Below are positions 48,790 to 57,900 of a stretch of DNA of 64,000 bases, one piece after another. The position numbers were made by a program, and so were the translations under genes. The notes beneath the pieces were generated by a model that did not search any database, was not told the origin of the DNA, and saw only the letters and a program-made list of their open reading frames with translations. The stretch is from Ignatzschineria indica (GTDB lineage Bacteria > Pseudomonadota > Gammaproteobacteria > Cardiobacteriales > Wohlfahrtiimonadaceae): the NCBI RefSeq assembly GCF_003121925.1, contig NZ_QEWR01000002.1:930001-994000 (forward strand), read 5' to 3'. Numbering within the stretch: the stretch's first letter is position 1; each line of letters begins with the position of its first letter.

Positions 48790-50166
48790 TTATAGCGCAT
48801 GAACTAATGTCTCAAAGATACGACCTCGCTCTTCAAACCCCTTAAATTGATCAAAACTTGCACAAGCAGGGGAAAAAAGAACAATCTCCCCCGGCAAAGC
48901 TAACGCTTTTAATTGAACCAATGCAGTATCAAGAGTCCCACACTCAAAATAGGGAACGCTCTCTGGAATATGAGGCAGTATCGCGGAATAATCCTTTCCA
49001 ATCAGCGCAACTCCCGCAATATTTTTTTGTAGAAGTTCTCTAAGCGGTGAAAAATCTTGCTCTTTAGTAACGCCCCCTAAAATCAACCATTTTCGCTCGG
49101 GGAAGCCCAAAATAGCAGCTTCTGTTGAAGAGAGATTTGTCGCCTTTGAATCGTTATAGTAGGTCACCCCATCAATTTCCCGGACCTTGACAGAACGATG
49201 TGCTAATGGCTGATAATTGGTAATGCCCGCCTCTATCGCTCTTAATGAAACGCCAAATCGTTCTGCAATTGCTACAGATGCAACAATATTAAGAAGATTA
49301 TGCTGTCCCCTTAATTGTGTCTTTGCATAACTGACCTGCTCCCCGGTACGGCTCACAACTTCTTGACGTTCTAATGAGGCATAATAATCGGTCTTCGCAT
49401 TATCAGTCAGTGAGAATCGAGCAATCTCCTCCTCGCCACGTCGTGGTAGTTCCGTTGCTAAAAAGGCATCGATTAGGGGCTCATCAGCAGGAATAACAAT
49501 CTCAGATGACTGTTTAATCAGTGCTAATTTCGCCGCAACATAATGCTCATAATCTCGATATCGATCGAGATGATCTCGCGAAAGATTGAGTAACGCACCA
49601 ATATCAGCTTGTAATGAGTAGGTGGTCTCTAACTGAAAACTGGAGAGTTCAAGGATAAAAAGGGGCTCTTGCACCTTCTCTTTTCGATCCTCTGAAGCCA
49701 TCCAAAGCTCTAAAGCTGGCTGCCCTAAATTACCGCCGACATAGAGATCATAAGGAAGTTGCGCAAAGATAGAACCTAAAAGGGTTGTGACAGTACTCTT
49801 CCCATTTGTGCCGGTGATAGCAATAATATTCTCTTTAACTAGGCGGGCAAAAAGCTCAATATCTCCCCCAACATGTTCTGCCGGCAACCGTGCAATAGTA
49901 GAGGCCAACTCTGGCGTTACAAGGGGAACTCCGGGGCTGATCCAGAGATAATCACAACTCTCTAATAGATCACTTGCAGTACTATCTTTAAAACTACCGA
50001 TTGCCATCTTTTGACAAAGTTGTGCCATCTCCGCTTCATGCGGGGGCTTAACCCTCGAGTCAATAGCGCAGATCTTCTCCACCCCTAAACGAGTAAGGGC
50101 TTTTGCAATGGAGAGTCCTGTAATACCAAAACCGACAATTAAGTGCTTTGAGTCTGTTGCAAACAT
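48790..50166 (-). CDS. murD: UDP-N-acetylmuramoyl-L-alanine--D-glutamate ligase
   Basis: MurD adds D-glutamate to UDP-MurNAc-L-Ala. The 458-residue protein has the N-terminal IVGFGITGLSIAKAL, ATP loop GTNGKS (119-124), LNLSRDHLDRYRDYEHYVAAK, and YNDSKATN plus ILFSPACASFDQFKGFEERG. It is the first gene of the division cluster here. About 400 bp without genes precede it, and murE, murF, mraY and ftsI are not present. Confidence 0.97.
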   Translation of the reverse strand: MFATDSKHLIVGFGITGLSIAKALTRLGVEKICAIDSRVKPPHEAEMAQLCQKMAIGSFKDSTASDLLESCDYLWISPGVPLVTPELASTIARLPAEHVGGDIELFARLVKENIIAITGTNGKSTVTTLLGSIFAQLPYDLYVGGNLGQPALELWMASEDRKEKVQEPLFILELSSFQLETTYSLQADIGALLNLSRDHLDRYRDYEHYVAAKLALIKQSSEIVIPADEPLIDAFLATELPRRGEEEIARFSLTDNAKTDYYASLERQEVVSRTGEQVSYAKTQLRGQHNLLNIVASVAIAERFGVSLRAIEAGITNYQPLAHRSVKVREIDGVTYYNDSKATNLSSTEAAILGFPERKWLILGGVTKEQDFSPLRELLQKNIAGVALIGKDYSAILPHIPESVPYFECGTLDTALVQLKALALPGEIVLFSPACASFDQFKGFEERGRIFETLVHAL

Positions 50167-50570
50167 GGAGAAAACCTTCTAACTATCAAAAAATAAGCTC
50201 TGAAATAAGCATCAATATCCGTAAGGCACTATTTACCACTACCTGAAGTCAAGATTGAAGGTATGGAGAGCAAGCTATGTCAAAAAAGATCAACAAAACC
50301 ATCTCTCATAACAAAAAACGACAAATGACAGCAAATAATAACAATTGATTATAGCGCAATCGGCTCTTTTAATTTATCTAAAAAAAATGATCTAAAAGAT
50401 CTAAAAACTAGTGATAAAGCGATCCTTTAATATCATGACAATTTCACGATAATTTCTCCCCTATCATACGCTTTCTACCTTAGATAAAAAACAGTTGATC
50501 AAAGAAAAAGCCCCGCTTAAACGGGGCTTCTCTAAAAAATATCATCAATATCGAGTATCTGTAGGGAATA
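50167..50570. other. Spacer upstream of murD
   Basis: No gene is seen. It should contain the promoter for the murD-to-lpxC run, but I could not pick one. The hpf terminator lies at its far end. Confidence 0.6.
50505..50529 (-). terminator. Rho-independent terminator after hpf
   Basis: AAGCCCCG (50508-50515) and CGGGGCTT (50522-50529) form a GC-rich stem with a 6-nt loop. On the minus strand TTTTTC follows. Confidence 0.92.
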
Positions 50571-50906
50571 CTACTCTTTCCCCTCTTCATGACGAATCTC
50601 ATGTCCTTGTTTTCGCTCTGCGGTTATCGCTTTATCTTTCTGCTTGAGAAGTTGACGCTCAATTTTTCCAGACAACTCATCAATCGAGAGGTACATATCT
50701 TCTGTGGTGGCTTCCGCATGAAGATCTTTTCCCTTTGCAACAGTCACAGTGATCTCTGCAATTTGGCGCTTATCTTTAATAGTTAATACCACATGCGCAC
50801 TTGTAATATGCTCACTATAACGATCTAAACGTGAGAATTTCTCTTCTACTCTACTACGAAGCCCATCTGTTAACTCTAAGCCTTGACCTGTTAAATTAAG
50901 ATTCAT
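50571..50906 (-). CDS. hpf: Ribosome hibernation promoting factor (HPF/YfiA family)
   Basis: HPF-type proteins bind the 30S decoding centre in stationary phase and promote inactive ribosome dimers. The 111-residue protein has the family fold (MNLNLTGQGLELTDGLRSRVEEK, HVVLTIKDKRQIAEITV, DMYLSIDELSGKIERQL), and the short type lacks the C-terminal dimerisation domain of long HPF. A charged tail follows. In many proteobacteria it lies after rpoN, but no rpoN is here. HPF versus RaiA cannot be fully separated. Confidence 0.88.
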   Translation of the reverse strand: MNLNLTGQGLELTDGLRSRVEEKFSRLDRYSEHITSAHVVLTIKDKRQIAEITVTVAKGKDLHAEATTEDMYLSIDELSGKIERQLLKQKDKAITAERKQGHEIRHEEGKE

Positions 50907-51187
50907 ACTTATCTCCTTCTTTATCGATACTAAATGTAGATACTAAAGTGGTGAGTCATTAAAAAAATAATTTTATAGAGCTATTTCAACACTAGATTTA
51001 GACACAGATCTAGATCTCTATCATCGCTACTCATCGTTATTTATCGCTATTTCCAAGCTTTTATTGAAATTTCATTGAAACTTTATTGATTCTTATTGAC
51101 ATACTTTCACACTACCATTTTTCCTTCAGAAGCGATAGCAAAAAGCAGAAAAGTGAGCTAAAAAATAGAGAAAAGTGACTTTTATCG

Positions 51188-51997
51188 CTATTTCTGACAT
51201 TGAGAACAGAAGTAAGTTGCCCGATTCCCTATAACAATACGCTCGATCTCTTGCCCGCAAAGAGGACAAGGTTGACCTTTTTGCCCATAAACTAAGAGCT
51301 CTTGGGCAAAATAGCCGGGACTACCATCGGGTGTCGTAAAATCTTTTAGGGTCGTTCCACCCTGCTCGATTGCTCGCGCTAACACCTTCTTAACCTCCTG
51401 AACAAGGCGTTCAACCTCTTCTAATGAGAGATTATTTGCCGGGCGTTGCGGATCTATTCCCGCCATAAAGAGCGACTCATTCGCATAGATATTGCCAGCA
51501 CCTACAACAAAGGCTTGATCCATTAAGATCGATTTAATCGGCCGCGTTCTTCCTTTCAACTTAGGGTGGAGATAGGCTGCCGTAAATTGATCCGTGAGTG
51601 GTTCTGGTGCTAATTTCTCTAAAAAAGGGATCGATTCATCCTTACCATAGAGGAGAATAAAGCCAAAGCGACGAGGGTCATTGTAGATCAACGCCTGATT
51701 ACCTGAGAGCCGTAAGACAAAATGATCATGCTTTTTATGCTCAAAATCATCAGGCAAAATTCGAATGGCGCCGGACATTCCTAAATGGATTAAAACTCTT
51801 CCTCGAGTCGTGGTCAGGATCAGATACTTCGCTCGCCTCTCCACCTTCTCAATTGTTGCATTGTAGAGTGTCTCAATCGCCTCAGGGATCGGATAACGTA
51901 ACTGGCGATGGTAGACCTCAACACCACGAATTGTTGCTCCTTCAATATGGGGCGCTATTCCTGCACGGACGGTCTCAACTTCTGGTAATTCAGGCAT
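51188..51997 (-). CDS. mutM: Formamidopyrimidine-DNA glycosylase
   Basis: MutM (Fpg) removes 8-oxoguanine and formamidopyrimidines. The 269-residue protein begins PELPEVETVRAG after Met, supplying the catalytic Pro and Glu. It also has HLGMSGAIR, the DPRRFGF motif, GAGNIYANESLF with the helix-two-turn-helix, and a C-terminal zinc finger with CPLC and CSQC. It is transcribed alone. Confidence 0.97.
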   Translation of the reverse strand: MPELPEVETVRAGIAPHIEGATIRGVEVYHRQLRYPIPEAIETLYNATIEKVERRAKYLILTTTRGRVLIHLGMSGAIRILPDDFEHKKHDHFVLRLSGNQALIYNDPRRFGFILLYGKDESIPFLEKLAPEPLTDQFTAAYLHPKLKGRTRPIKSILMDQAFVVGAGNIYANESLFMAGIDPQRPANNLSLEEVERLVQEVKKVLARAIEQGGTTLKDFTTPDGSPGYFAQELLVYGQKGQPCPLCGQEIERIVIGNRATYFCSQCQK

Positions 51998-52144
51998 ATA
52001 CTTTTAACTCTTCTGTTTCATGATAAAATAGACTCCTTTTTTATAGCATGAATATTGAGCTTATCTAAACTTCGATAAGTTTATCGCGCTATTTCGGCTT
52101 GATCACCTTCTTCTGCTCAATTAAAAAAGGAGCTCTATCTCAAT

Positions 52145-52498
52145 ATGCGTCCGATTGTCTCAATTTCAAGAATCAGTGCACTTGCTTCCTATCTTGCACT
52201 CTTCTTCTTTACTATCTTCTGTATTGTGACCAATGCAATCTATCCAGAACAACCGAGAATATTTCTGATTATCGGACTTCTAATGCCCCTCGTGTTCCCT
52301 GCGCGCGGATTGCTTCGTGCAAAGCGATTTACACATGCCTGGACAAGTTTCCTCTCCCTCTTCTACCTGATCGCTGCAACCGATATTTGGGTATCAGGAT
52401 ATCCCGGCATTGGCAGTATCTATTTTCTTTTAACCATTATTCTTTTTGTCAGCACGATTCTCTACGCTCGCTACAGTCCGCTCCCTTTCAGAGAATAA
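52145..52498 (+). CDS. DUF2069 family small membrane protein
   Basis: This 117-residue protein has four hydrophobic segments. The central PLVFPARGLLRAKRFTHAWTSFLSLFYLI pattern (residues about 48-76) and a final SPLPFRE are what I expect of DUF2069 proteins found next to unrelated genes in gammaproteobacteria. Function is unknown. AAGGAG lies 12 nt before the ATG, a long spacing. A longer frame at 52099 in another frame on the same strand is its shadow. Confidence 0.75.
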   Translation: MRPIVSISRISALASYLALFFFTIFCIVTNAIYPEQPRIFLIIGLLMPLVFPARGLLRAKRFTHAWTSFLSLFYLIAATDIWVSGYPGIGSIYFLLTIILFVSTILYARYSPLPFRE

Positions 52499-52591
52499 AA
52501 AATCGCTCCGAAAAGAACCTTAACGAGCATCCTGAACCAGGATAAAAAGGACAAAAGAGTAGAAATAGCAAGCATTGAACATTAAATAGAG

Positions 52592-52631
52592 GTGAGTAGA
52601 GATGGCCAAAATGCCGGCAGAGTCTACTCAC
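52592..52631. terminator. Convergent hairpin between DUF2069 gene and lnt
   Basis: GTGAGTAGA (52592-52600) pairs with TCTACTCAC (52623-52631); an inner GGC/GCC pair tightens the loop. The downstream tracts are T-rich but interrupted on both strands. Confidence 0.55.
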
Positions 52632-52641
52632 TTCTTTCTAA

Positions 52642-54282
52642 TCACCTCTTTAATTCCCTTCTAAAAAAGAGCGCTCCAAGCCCAGCAACAACCCACAAGA
52701 GCAATAGCCAGGAGAGATCTCCTACGCGGCTATAAGTCGTCGTTCCTTCATAAGGCATTACCTCAACTTCTAGAACACCCTGTTCAAATTGAGGTAGGAT
52801 CGCCTTTACCTCTCCCCGTCTATCAATAAGCGCTGTAATCCCATTATTAGTAGCACGAACCATCTCTCTTTGTAGCTCAATCGCGCGTGCTCGCGTAATT
52901 TGAAAGTGTTGCCAAGGTCCAATTGAATCTCCAAACCAAGCATCATTACTCACATTCACTAAAAAATCTGATTGCTTCCCAAGATAGCGTAATTCATCAC
53001 CAAAAACAGCCTCGTAACAGATAAAGGTAGAGAGTTGCGTTATCGCAGGTACGCCATCTACCTCATAATGGATAAGGAAAGGCGATTGCTCCTCTCTACC
53101 AGCAGTAAGATCTGAAAAGGGGATCTCAATCATGCCACTTAAGAGATCTAAAAGAGAACGAAAAGGTAGAAACTCGCCAAAAGGAACAAGATGAACTTTA
53201 TCGTAACGCTGATCACGGCTTCTCAACTGGTCGCTATAAGCCACGACTGAATTTCGTATCACTGATCCTTGCCCTGAAAAGATCCCCGTCATCACCGTCG
53301 CCCTCTCCTCTTGCGAGATCTTACGTAATGCCTCACCCAGTGTAACCTCCTGCTCATAGAGCGCAGGAATTGCTGTCTCTGGCCAAATAATAAGATCAAC
53401 ATTCGGGGCCACTTGCGCGGTCAATTGATAGTAGGTTGCTAAAATTTCGTAATATTGTGCCTCACTAAACTTTAACTCCTGTGCAATATTTCCCTGGATT
53501 AATGCCACTTTAAGCGGCTCACCTTTAGGGGAGATCTTATCGCTCAGCAAAGTACTCGTTCCCGCAATAATTAATATCAGCATCATTGCCATAAAGAGTG
53601 CCGGCAGATAGGCTTTCAATTTTTTTTGAGAAGCATTTCCAGGCTCTTTCCCCCTATAAGCCATAATTTGCAGAAGCAACAACGTAAGAAGCCCCGCTAA
53701 CCAATAGACCCAAAAACTTGCCATCAGCGCTCCCATCTCCGGGAAGATCCAGCGAGCTAATGGATAATCGGTAAGCGTATACCCTAGAGCGAGCCATGGA
53801 AATCCTGTGAGAAATTGGGAGCGAATAAATTCAAAAAGCACCCCCACGACAGGAAAGAGAATGCCTAGTCGAAATGGCAGTGAGAGCTGAGTCTTCAATG
53901 TAAAATAGCCTAATAGCGCATAATAGAGCCCTAAATAGAGCGCTAAAAGTAGCGTTAAAAAAACTCCTAGTAGCAGAGGCGCCCCGCCAAACTCCAATAG
54001 ACTAATACGAATCCACCAGACGCCTACAGTAAAAAATGAAACGCCAAAGAGAAGACTTAACCAAAAAGCACGCTTGCAACTTCCCGGCAATATGAGCAGT
54101 AGCCAAAAAGCCAGTAGAATCGGCGCTAAAAAGCCATAACCAAAAGGGGAAAAACTTAAAGGCATTAAGCTCCCTAAAAGAATCGCAATGATGATCGAAC
54201 CCCAGAAATAGAGTGCCCCCTTAGTCATAAAATGCTTACTCTTTGTGGCTCTACACTCTTTTTTAAGCCTATTATCTACCAT
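52642..54282 (-). CDS. lnt: Apolipoprotein N-acyltransferase
   Basis: Lnt adds the third acyl chain to lipoproteins on the outer face of the inner membrane. The 546-residue protein has an N-terminal membrane domain with about six or seven helices, then a periplasmic nitrilase domain with the triad Glu302 (IWPETAIP), Lys362 (DKVHLVPFGEFLP) and Cys422 (TFICYEAVF), and a last membrane helix. It explains maturation of BamC seen nearby. Start ATG 54282 follows GGTGGA closely; ATG at 54228 is an alternative. ybeX/corC, the usual neighbour, is missing. Confidence 0.95.
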   Translation of the reverse strand: MVDNRLKKECRATKSKHFMTKGALYFWGSIIIAILLGSLMPLSFSPFGYGFLAPILLAFWLLLILPGSCKRAFWLSLLFGVSFFTVGVWWIRISLLEFGGAPLLLGVFLTLLLALYLGLYYALLGYFTLKTQLSLPFRLGILFPVVGVLFEFIRSQFLTGFPWLALGYTLTDYPLARWIFPEMGALMASFWVYWLAGLLTLLLLQIMAYRGKEPGNASQKKLKAYLPALFMAMMLILIIAGTSTLLSDKISPKGEPLKVALIQGNIAQELKFSEAQYYEILATYYQLTAQVAPNVDLIIWPETAIPALYEQEVTLGEALRKISQEERATVMTGIFSGQGSVIRNSVVAYSDQLRSRDQRYDKVHLVPFGEFLPFRSLLDLLSGMIEIPFSDLTAGREEQSPFLIHYEVDGVPAITQLSTFICYEAVFGDELRYLGKQSDFLVNVSNDAWFGDSIGPWQHFQITRARAIELQREMVRATNNGITALIDRRGEVKAILPQFEQGVLEVEVMPYEGTTTYSRVGDLSWLLLLWVVAGLGALFFRRELKR

Positions 54283-54402
54283 ATTCCACCATTGCCCTTC
54301 TCTAGTGAATCACTCATTCTCTTATCCGTTTTATTCGCTAGTTTCCCTATCATGTCCCTATCGTTTTCCTATTTTTCGACGCGACTATTTTGGTACATAC
54401 TT

Positions 54403-55605
54403 CTATCCTCTTATTCCTAAATCGCTATAGATCGCACCAATCAGATCACGATATCGTCCTGCCGGCAATCGATCTCCATAAAAGAGATGAGGATTGTGGA
54501 GAGGATCAACAACGGGAGTATTCTTGCGATTCGTCAGATAGATAATCATCAACTCATGTAATGGATCATAAGTTGCTAATGCCCCAGTCCAGCCAGTATG
54601 CCCAAAGGCTGGCTTCGAGGTTTTCCCAGCATAATCACTAAACATATAATCCATCCCCTCTCCATTTAAACGATACCCCAAAGCAAAGGTAGCGTCTTCA
54701 TAGGGAGGCGTTAAAAAATATTGCTGTGTTTCCGCGCTGAAAACCTCATTATCTTCTCTCATCAATCGAAAAAGTTGGTAGAGATCATGACTATTACTAA
54801 AGAGCCCGGCATGACCTGAAACCCCTGCCATACAATGAAATGCCTTTTCATCTTGTACCTCTCCTTGAAGCATATAGCGACGTATATTGGGAAAATCAAT
54901 AGTATGATCCCGACTATTCCCATAGCGCTCTGTCGCGGCAATCTCTGCTTGTGATCTTCCCCTCTCTCTTGGGTTAAATCCAATATAAGAAAGATTTAAT
55001 GGATTCCAAAAAAATGTCTCTAACTGCTTATCGATCGACTTTCCACCTATTTTTTCTAAAATAAAGGTGAGTAACATAAAGTCAACGTCGGAATAGAGCC
55101 CCTGCTGTTCCGGCATATTCACAAGGGGGGCTTGCAATAACTTTTGTACAAATTGAGCACGATCTTGAGAATAGAGCGATTCACTATAATGAGGATCATA
55201 GAAGAGAGGATTAGGCTCAAAACCGGCATGATGTGAGAGTAGTGCCTTTAACGGAATTTCACCAACAAGCGCAGGATAGGTTATTTCTGAAGCAGCTGAT
55301 TGGGAATAAGGAAAAAAATCTGCAACTCGACGCTCTAAGAGATCTGGCATCTGTTGATAGTAGTATTGAAAAAGATAGGTCGTTGCAAAGATCTTTGTTA
55401 ATGAGGCGATATCAAAAAGGGTCTTTTTAGTCACAGCTTCGCCACGCGTCACTTTCATCTCACCAGAATCGAGGATAACTTGATGCAATATGGTTGATCC
55501 GAAGGCAACGTCATATATTACCTCCCCTTGATACTCAACGAGAAGCTGTCCACCGGGAAATCCTCTCTCTAACGATTGTTCAATAAGATCTGTAACGCTT
55601 CCCAT
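54403..55605 (-). CDS. Class C beta-lactamase/PBP4B-like serine hydrolase
   Basis: This 400-residue protein has the serine-hydrolase motifs of the class C beta-lactamase family: SLTK at 68-71, YSD at 171-173 and GHTG at 335-338, with GVSGHAGLFS between. In overall pattern it recalls E. coli YfeW (PBP4B), but it lacks any signal peptide. The start is well supported (AGGAGG, 5-nt spacing), so the product is probably cytoplasmic. Substrate unknown; it may be an esterase or a peptidase rather than a beta-lactamase. Confidence 0.75.
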   Translation of the reverse strand: MGSVTDLIEQSLERGFPGGQLLVEYQGEVIYDVAFGSTILHQVILDSGEMKVTRGEAVTKKTLFDIASLTKIFATTYLFQYYYQQMPDLLERRVADFFPYSQSAASEITYPALVGEIPLKALLSHHAGFEPNPLFYDPHYSESLYSQDRAQFVQKLLQAPLVNMPEQQGLYSDVDFMLLTFILEKIGGKSIDKQLETFFWNPLNLSYIGFNPRERGRSQAEIAATERYGNSRDHTIDFPNIRRYMLQGEVQDEKAFHCMAGVSGHAGLFSNSHDLYQLFRLMREDNEVFSAETQQYFLTPPYEDATFALGYRLNGEGMDYMFSDYAGKTSKPAFGHTGWTGALATYDPLHELMIIYLTNRKNTPVVDPLHNPHLFYGDRLPAGRYRDLIGAIYSDLGIRG

Positions 55606-55912
55606 CTCCGCCTCCTATCCATTTCGATCTTTCCAAACCTATTATCCTTTATCCTCTGCCCACTGCCACTACTCATTACCTACTACTCTCTATTACCTAC
55701 TACTCTCTCTATACTCCAATAGTAAAGCTAGAGTGATAGACTCTTAATACATACTCACTCAAAGTATTTACCAAAAGTACTCTCCAAAGATAGATGAAAG
55801 ATTCGTTATATTACCGCCAATATCATAGCCCAACAGATTATGAGCAATAATATAGCAGAAAAGTTTCTTGACTCTTCTCAGAGAATGCTGTTTAATACCA
55901 CCTTATCAAGAC
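55606..55912. other. Spacer upstream of the first tRNA-Phe
   Basis: No gene is seen. It contains an imperfect repeat of ATTACCTACTACTCTCT around 55670-55710 and the tRNA promoter at 55868-55896. Confidence 0.6.
55868..55896 (+). promoter_or_regulatory. Sigma-70 promoter of tRNA-Phe copy 1
   Basis: TTGACT at 55868 and TTTAAT at 55891 with 17-bp spacing, about 17 bp before the mature tRNA start. Confidence 0.75.
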
Positions 55913-55988
<76 letters not shown>

Positions 55989-55993
55989 TCTTT

Positions 55994-56025
55994 AAAACCC
56001 TACTTTTCGAAGTAGGGTTTTTTAA
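55994..56025 (+). terminator. Terminator after tRNA-Phe copy 1
   Basis: AAAACCCTACTT (55994-56005) pairs with AAGTAGGGTTTT (56010-56021) around a TTCG tetraloop, followed by T residues. Confidence 0.92.
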
Positions 56026-56188
56026 TTCTTCTAATTAATTCTTCTAATTCTCAATTTCTCTAACCTCTCCCGTAGGCTAACCTTCTCCATTCTTTTACCT
56101 TTATACCCCTAATTCACCTAGGAAGAGCGTCGAAATTAACCAAAAAATCGGTCACCTGCTCTATTTTCAGGCTAATCTCAATTAATAC

Positions 56189-56217
56189 TTGACGAAAGAA
56201 TCTAAATCCTGTTTAAT
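56189..56217 (+). promoter_or_regulatory. Sigma-70 promoter of tRNA-Phe copy 2
   Basis: TTGACG at 56189 and TTTAAT at 56212 with 17-bp spacing, about 21 bp before the tRNA. Confidence 0.75.
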
Positions 56218-56238
56218 GTCACTTCGTTAGCACGACAT

Positions 56239-56314
<76 letters not shown>

Positions 56315-56321
56315 TATCAAG

Positions 56322-56351
56322 AAACCACTCAATCAATTGAGTGGTTTTTTT
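56322..56351 (+). terminator. Terminator after tRNA-Phe copy 2
   Basis: AAACCACTCAAT (56322-56333) and ATTGAGTGGTTT (56336-56347) form a long stem, followed by a T run. Confidence 0.9.
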
Positions 56352-56408
56352 ATGCTTTTTATTTTATGCATCTTATTCATGCCGAGTACCCTTTACCCCC
56401 CCTCATTT

Positions 56409-56452
56409 CATCTAATATTCATCTAATATTCATCTAATATTCATCTAATATT
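56409..56452. repeat. 11-bp perfect tandem repeat, 4 copies
   Basis: CATCTAATATT is repeated four times without change at 56409, 56420, 56431 and 56442. Confidence 0.95.
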
Positions 56453-56636
56453 CATCTCTTATAACCTTCTACTGCCCTCCTCTTATAGCGCCCCTATCTC
56501 TCATAATATTTCATCTGCATTAAAGCGCCAAAATAGCCCCTAAAAGCTCAAATATTGATATCTATCAAGCAAAATTGATACTTCTTTACAGTTCGTGGAT
56601 TCCTCCCCATTTTTGTGGGATAGTATCATTATATAT

Positions 56637-56678
56637 ATTAGATAGATCATATTAGATAGATCTTATTGAATAGATTTA
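56637..56678. repeat. 14-bp tandem repeat upstream of the microprotein
   Basis: ATTAGATAGATCAT at 56637 is followed by a one-base variant at 56651 and a diverged copy at 56665. The array ends 30 bp before the ATG, in the position where a promoter would be expected. Confidence 0.8.
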
Positions 56679-56707
56679 AATTTCTACCTTATTAAGGAGA
56701 AGGTTCT

Positions 56708-56854
56708 ATGATGAAGTTAATTGGCGCAGATCCCTATTTTGTTGGTATCGTTGGGTTTGGTGTTGTTTTTATGATTGTCATGTTAGGTTGGTTAACATGG
56801 TTCTTTATGAAGAAAGCGAAAGAAGAGAGAGAAAATAAAGACAAACAAGCGTAA
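56708..56854 (+). CDS. 48-residue single-pass membrane microprotein
   Basis: This 48-codon frame encodes MMKLIGADPYFVGIVGFG, then a hydrophobic helix (residues about 12-33) and a short Lys/Glu-rich tail. AAGGAG lies 8 nt before ATG 56708; a second ATG follows at once. A strong terminator ends the unit. It resembles the small DUF3149-type or CcoQ-like single-helix proteins in layout only; I do not recognise a family for certain. Function unknown. Confidence 0.7.
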   Translation: MMKLIGADPYFVGIVGFGVVFMIVMLGWLTWFFMKKAKEERENKDKQA

Positions 56855-56933
56855 TTTACTCATCAACACGACTCATCATCTCGTTCTAAAATAATCATGA
56901 AAGAGTCGATATCAACTACACCTTATCAATAGA

Positions 56934-56967
56934 AAAGAGCCCTTTATCAAAGGGCTCTTTTTTTACC
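56934..56967 (+). terminator. Rho-independent terminator after the microprotein
   Basis: AAAGAGCCCTTT (56934-56945) pairs with AAAGGGCTCTTT (56949-56960) with a 3-nt loop, followed by a T-tract. This confirms an independent transcription unit. Confidence 0.93.
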
Positions 56968-57104
56968 ATTCTATTACTACTCTACTGCTACTCTTTCACT
57001 ACTTTATATTGCTCTTACAACTCTCTTACAAGGATTCACTATGATCAACGTGATCTCGATTCCTCTATTGATAAGCCTAAGTAGCATCAGATCCCACCTA
57101 TCTC

Positions 57105-57710
57105 CTAGTTATGAGATCCACCAGACTTCTTCTCAGCTTTAAGTGATGCTTCATAGGCATCCCAAGCTGCCCACTCATCCTCTGCATCCCCCTCTGTCAT
57201 CGCCTCAGAGAGATAATAGAAGATCTTCTCACCTAACTTCTCCTCTAAGTGATGAATACGCTCTTTAAAAGTCACCGGCAATACAGGGTAATCAAAACCA
57301 TCACGATCATTGCGGCAGATCATCAACTTCCCATCACTTAGATCTTTATGCTGCTTATCAGTGACAAATACCGAACGAATCTTTTTACCATCATGACTAA
57401 AGTTAAAGCGGGTCTCGCCCTTCTCTTTATTAACCCTCTCGCGATCAATAAGATCTCGCATCTCACTACGGGCACGATTCTTCTCTTGTGCCGCAATAAT
57501 CTCCTGATTCTTCTCTAAATCCATCGCTTTCTTAGCTTCATCAAAAGCACGTCTCTCTGCTTCCTTACGTAACTTTTCTGCTTCGAGCTCACTCTTGAGA
57601 TTCTTATCACGATGCGCTTGATGTAGCTTCTTAGCCTTCTCTTTTTGTGCCTTCTTAGCACGATCTTTTGAGACTAAACCCGCTTTGACCAATTGATCTC
57701 TTAATGACAT
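57105..57710 (-). CDS. DUF2058 family nucleoid/RNA-associated protein (YaiL-like)
   Basis: From ATG 57710 the protein has 201 residues, close to E. coli YaiL (179). It begins SLRDQLVKAGLVSKDRAKKA, has a long Lys/Glu/Arg-rich helical region (about 20-100), and a C-terminal domain with FNFSHDGKKIRSVFVTDKQ and YPVLPVTFKERI. The charged helical region fits nucleic-acid association. No direct function is established. The frame 25 codons upstream is rejected because family members start at MSLRDQL. Confidence 0.85.
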   Translation of the reverse strand: MSLRDQLVKAGLVSKDRAKKAQKEKAKKLHQAHRDKNLKSELEAEKLRKEAERRAFDEAKKAMDLEKNQEIIAAQEKNRARSEMRDLIDRERVNKEKGETRFNFSHDGKKIRSVFVTDKQHKDLSDGKLMICRNDRDGFDYPVLPVTFKERIHHLEEKLGEKIFYYLSEAMTEGDAEDEWAAWDAYEASLKAEKKSGGSHN

Positions 57711-57802
57711 TTTTTCTCTCTTATATTTTTTTAATATTTGATAAAAAACTAATATAGGGTTAATGATACAGGATTTTGCCGACAAAATGATCCTACAGAA
57801 TT

Positions 57803-57837
57803 AAAAATGGACCTATAGGTTATTCCATAGGTCCATT
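57803..57837 (-). terminator. Terminator after serA
   Basis: Arms 57806-57816 and 57827-57837 form an 11-bp perfect stem with a 10-nt loop. On the minus strand TTTTTAATT follows. Confidence 0.85.
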
Positions 57838-57900
57838 ATATTTAATAATTGATCACTCTTCTATCACTCGATTAATTAAAATTTATTAAAATTAGTTGAG

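Larger units (their letters stand above)
56315..56707. other. Spacer between tRNA-Phe copy 2 and the microprotein gene
   Basis: No gene is seen. It contains the tRNA terminator, an 11-bp tandem repeat (56409-56452) and a 14-bp tandem repeat (56637-56678) close to the microprotein start. Confidence 0.7.

Noticed and set aside
52099-52545. 148-codon plus-strand frame overlapping the DUF2069 gene
   Set aside because: It reads the same DNA in another frame. The DUF2069 frame has hydrophobic segments and a ribosome site.
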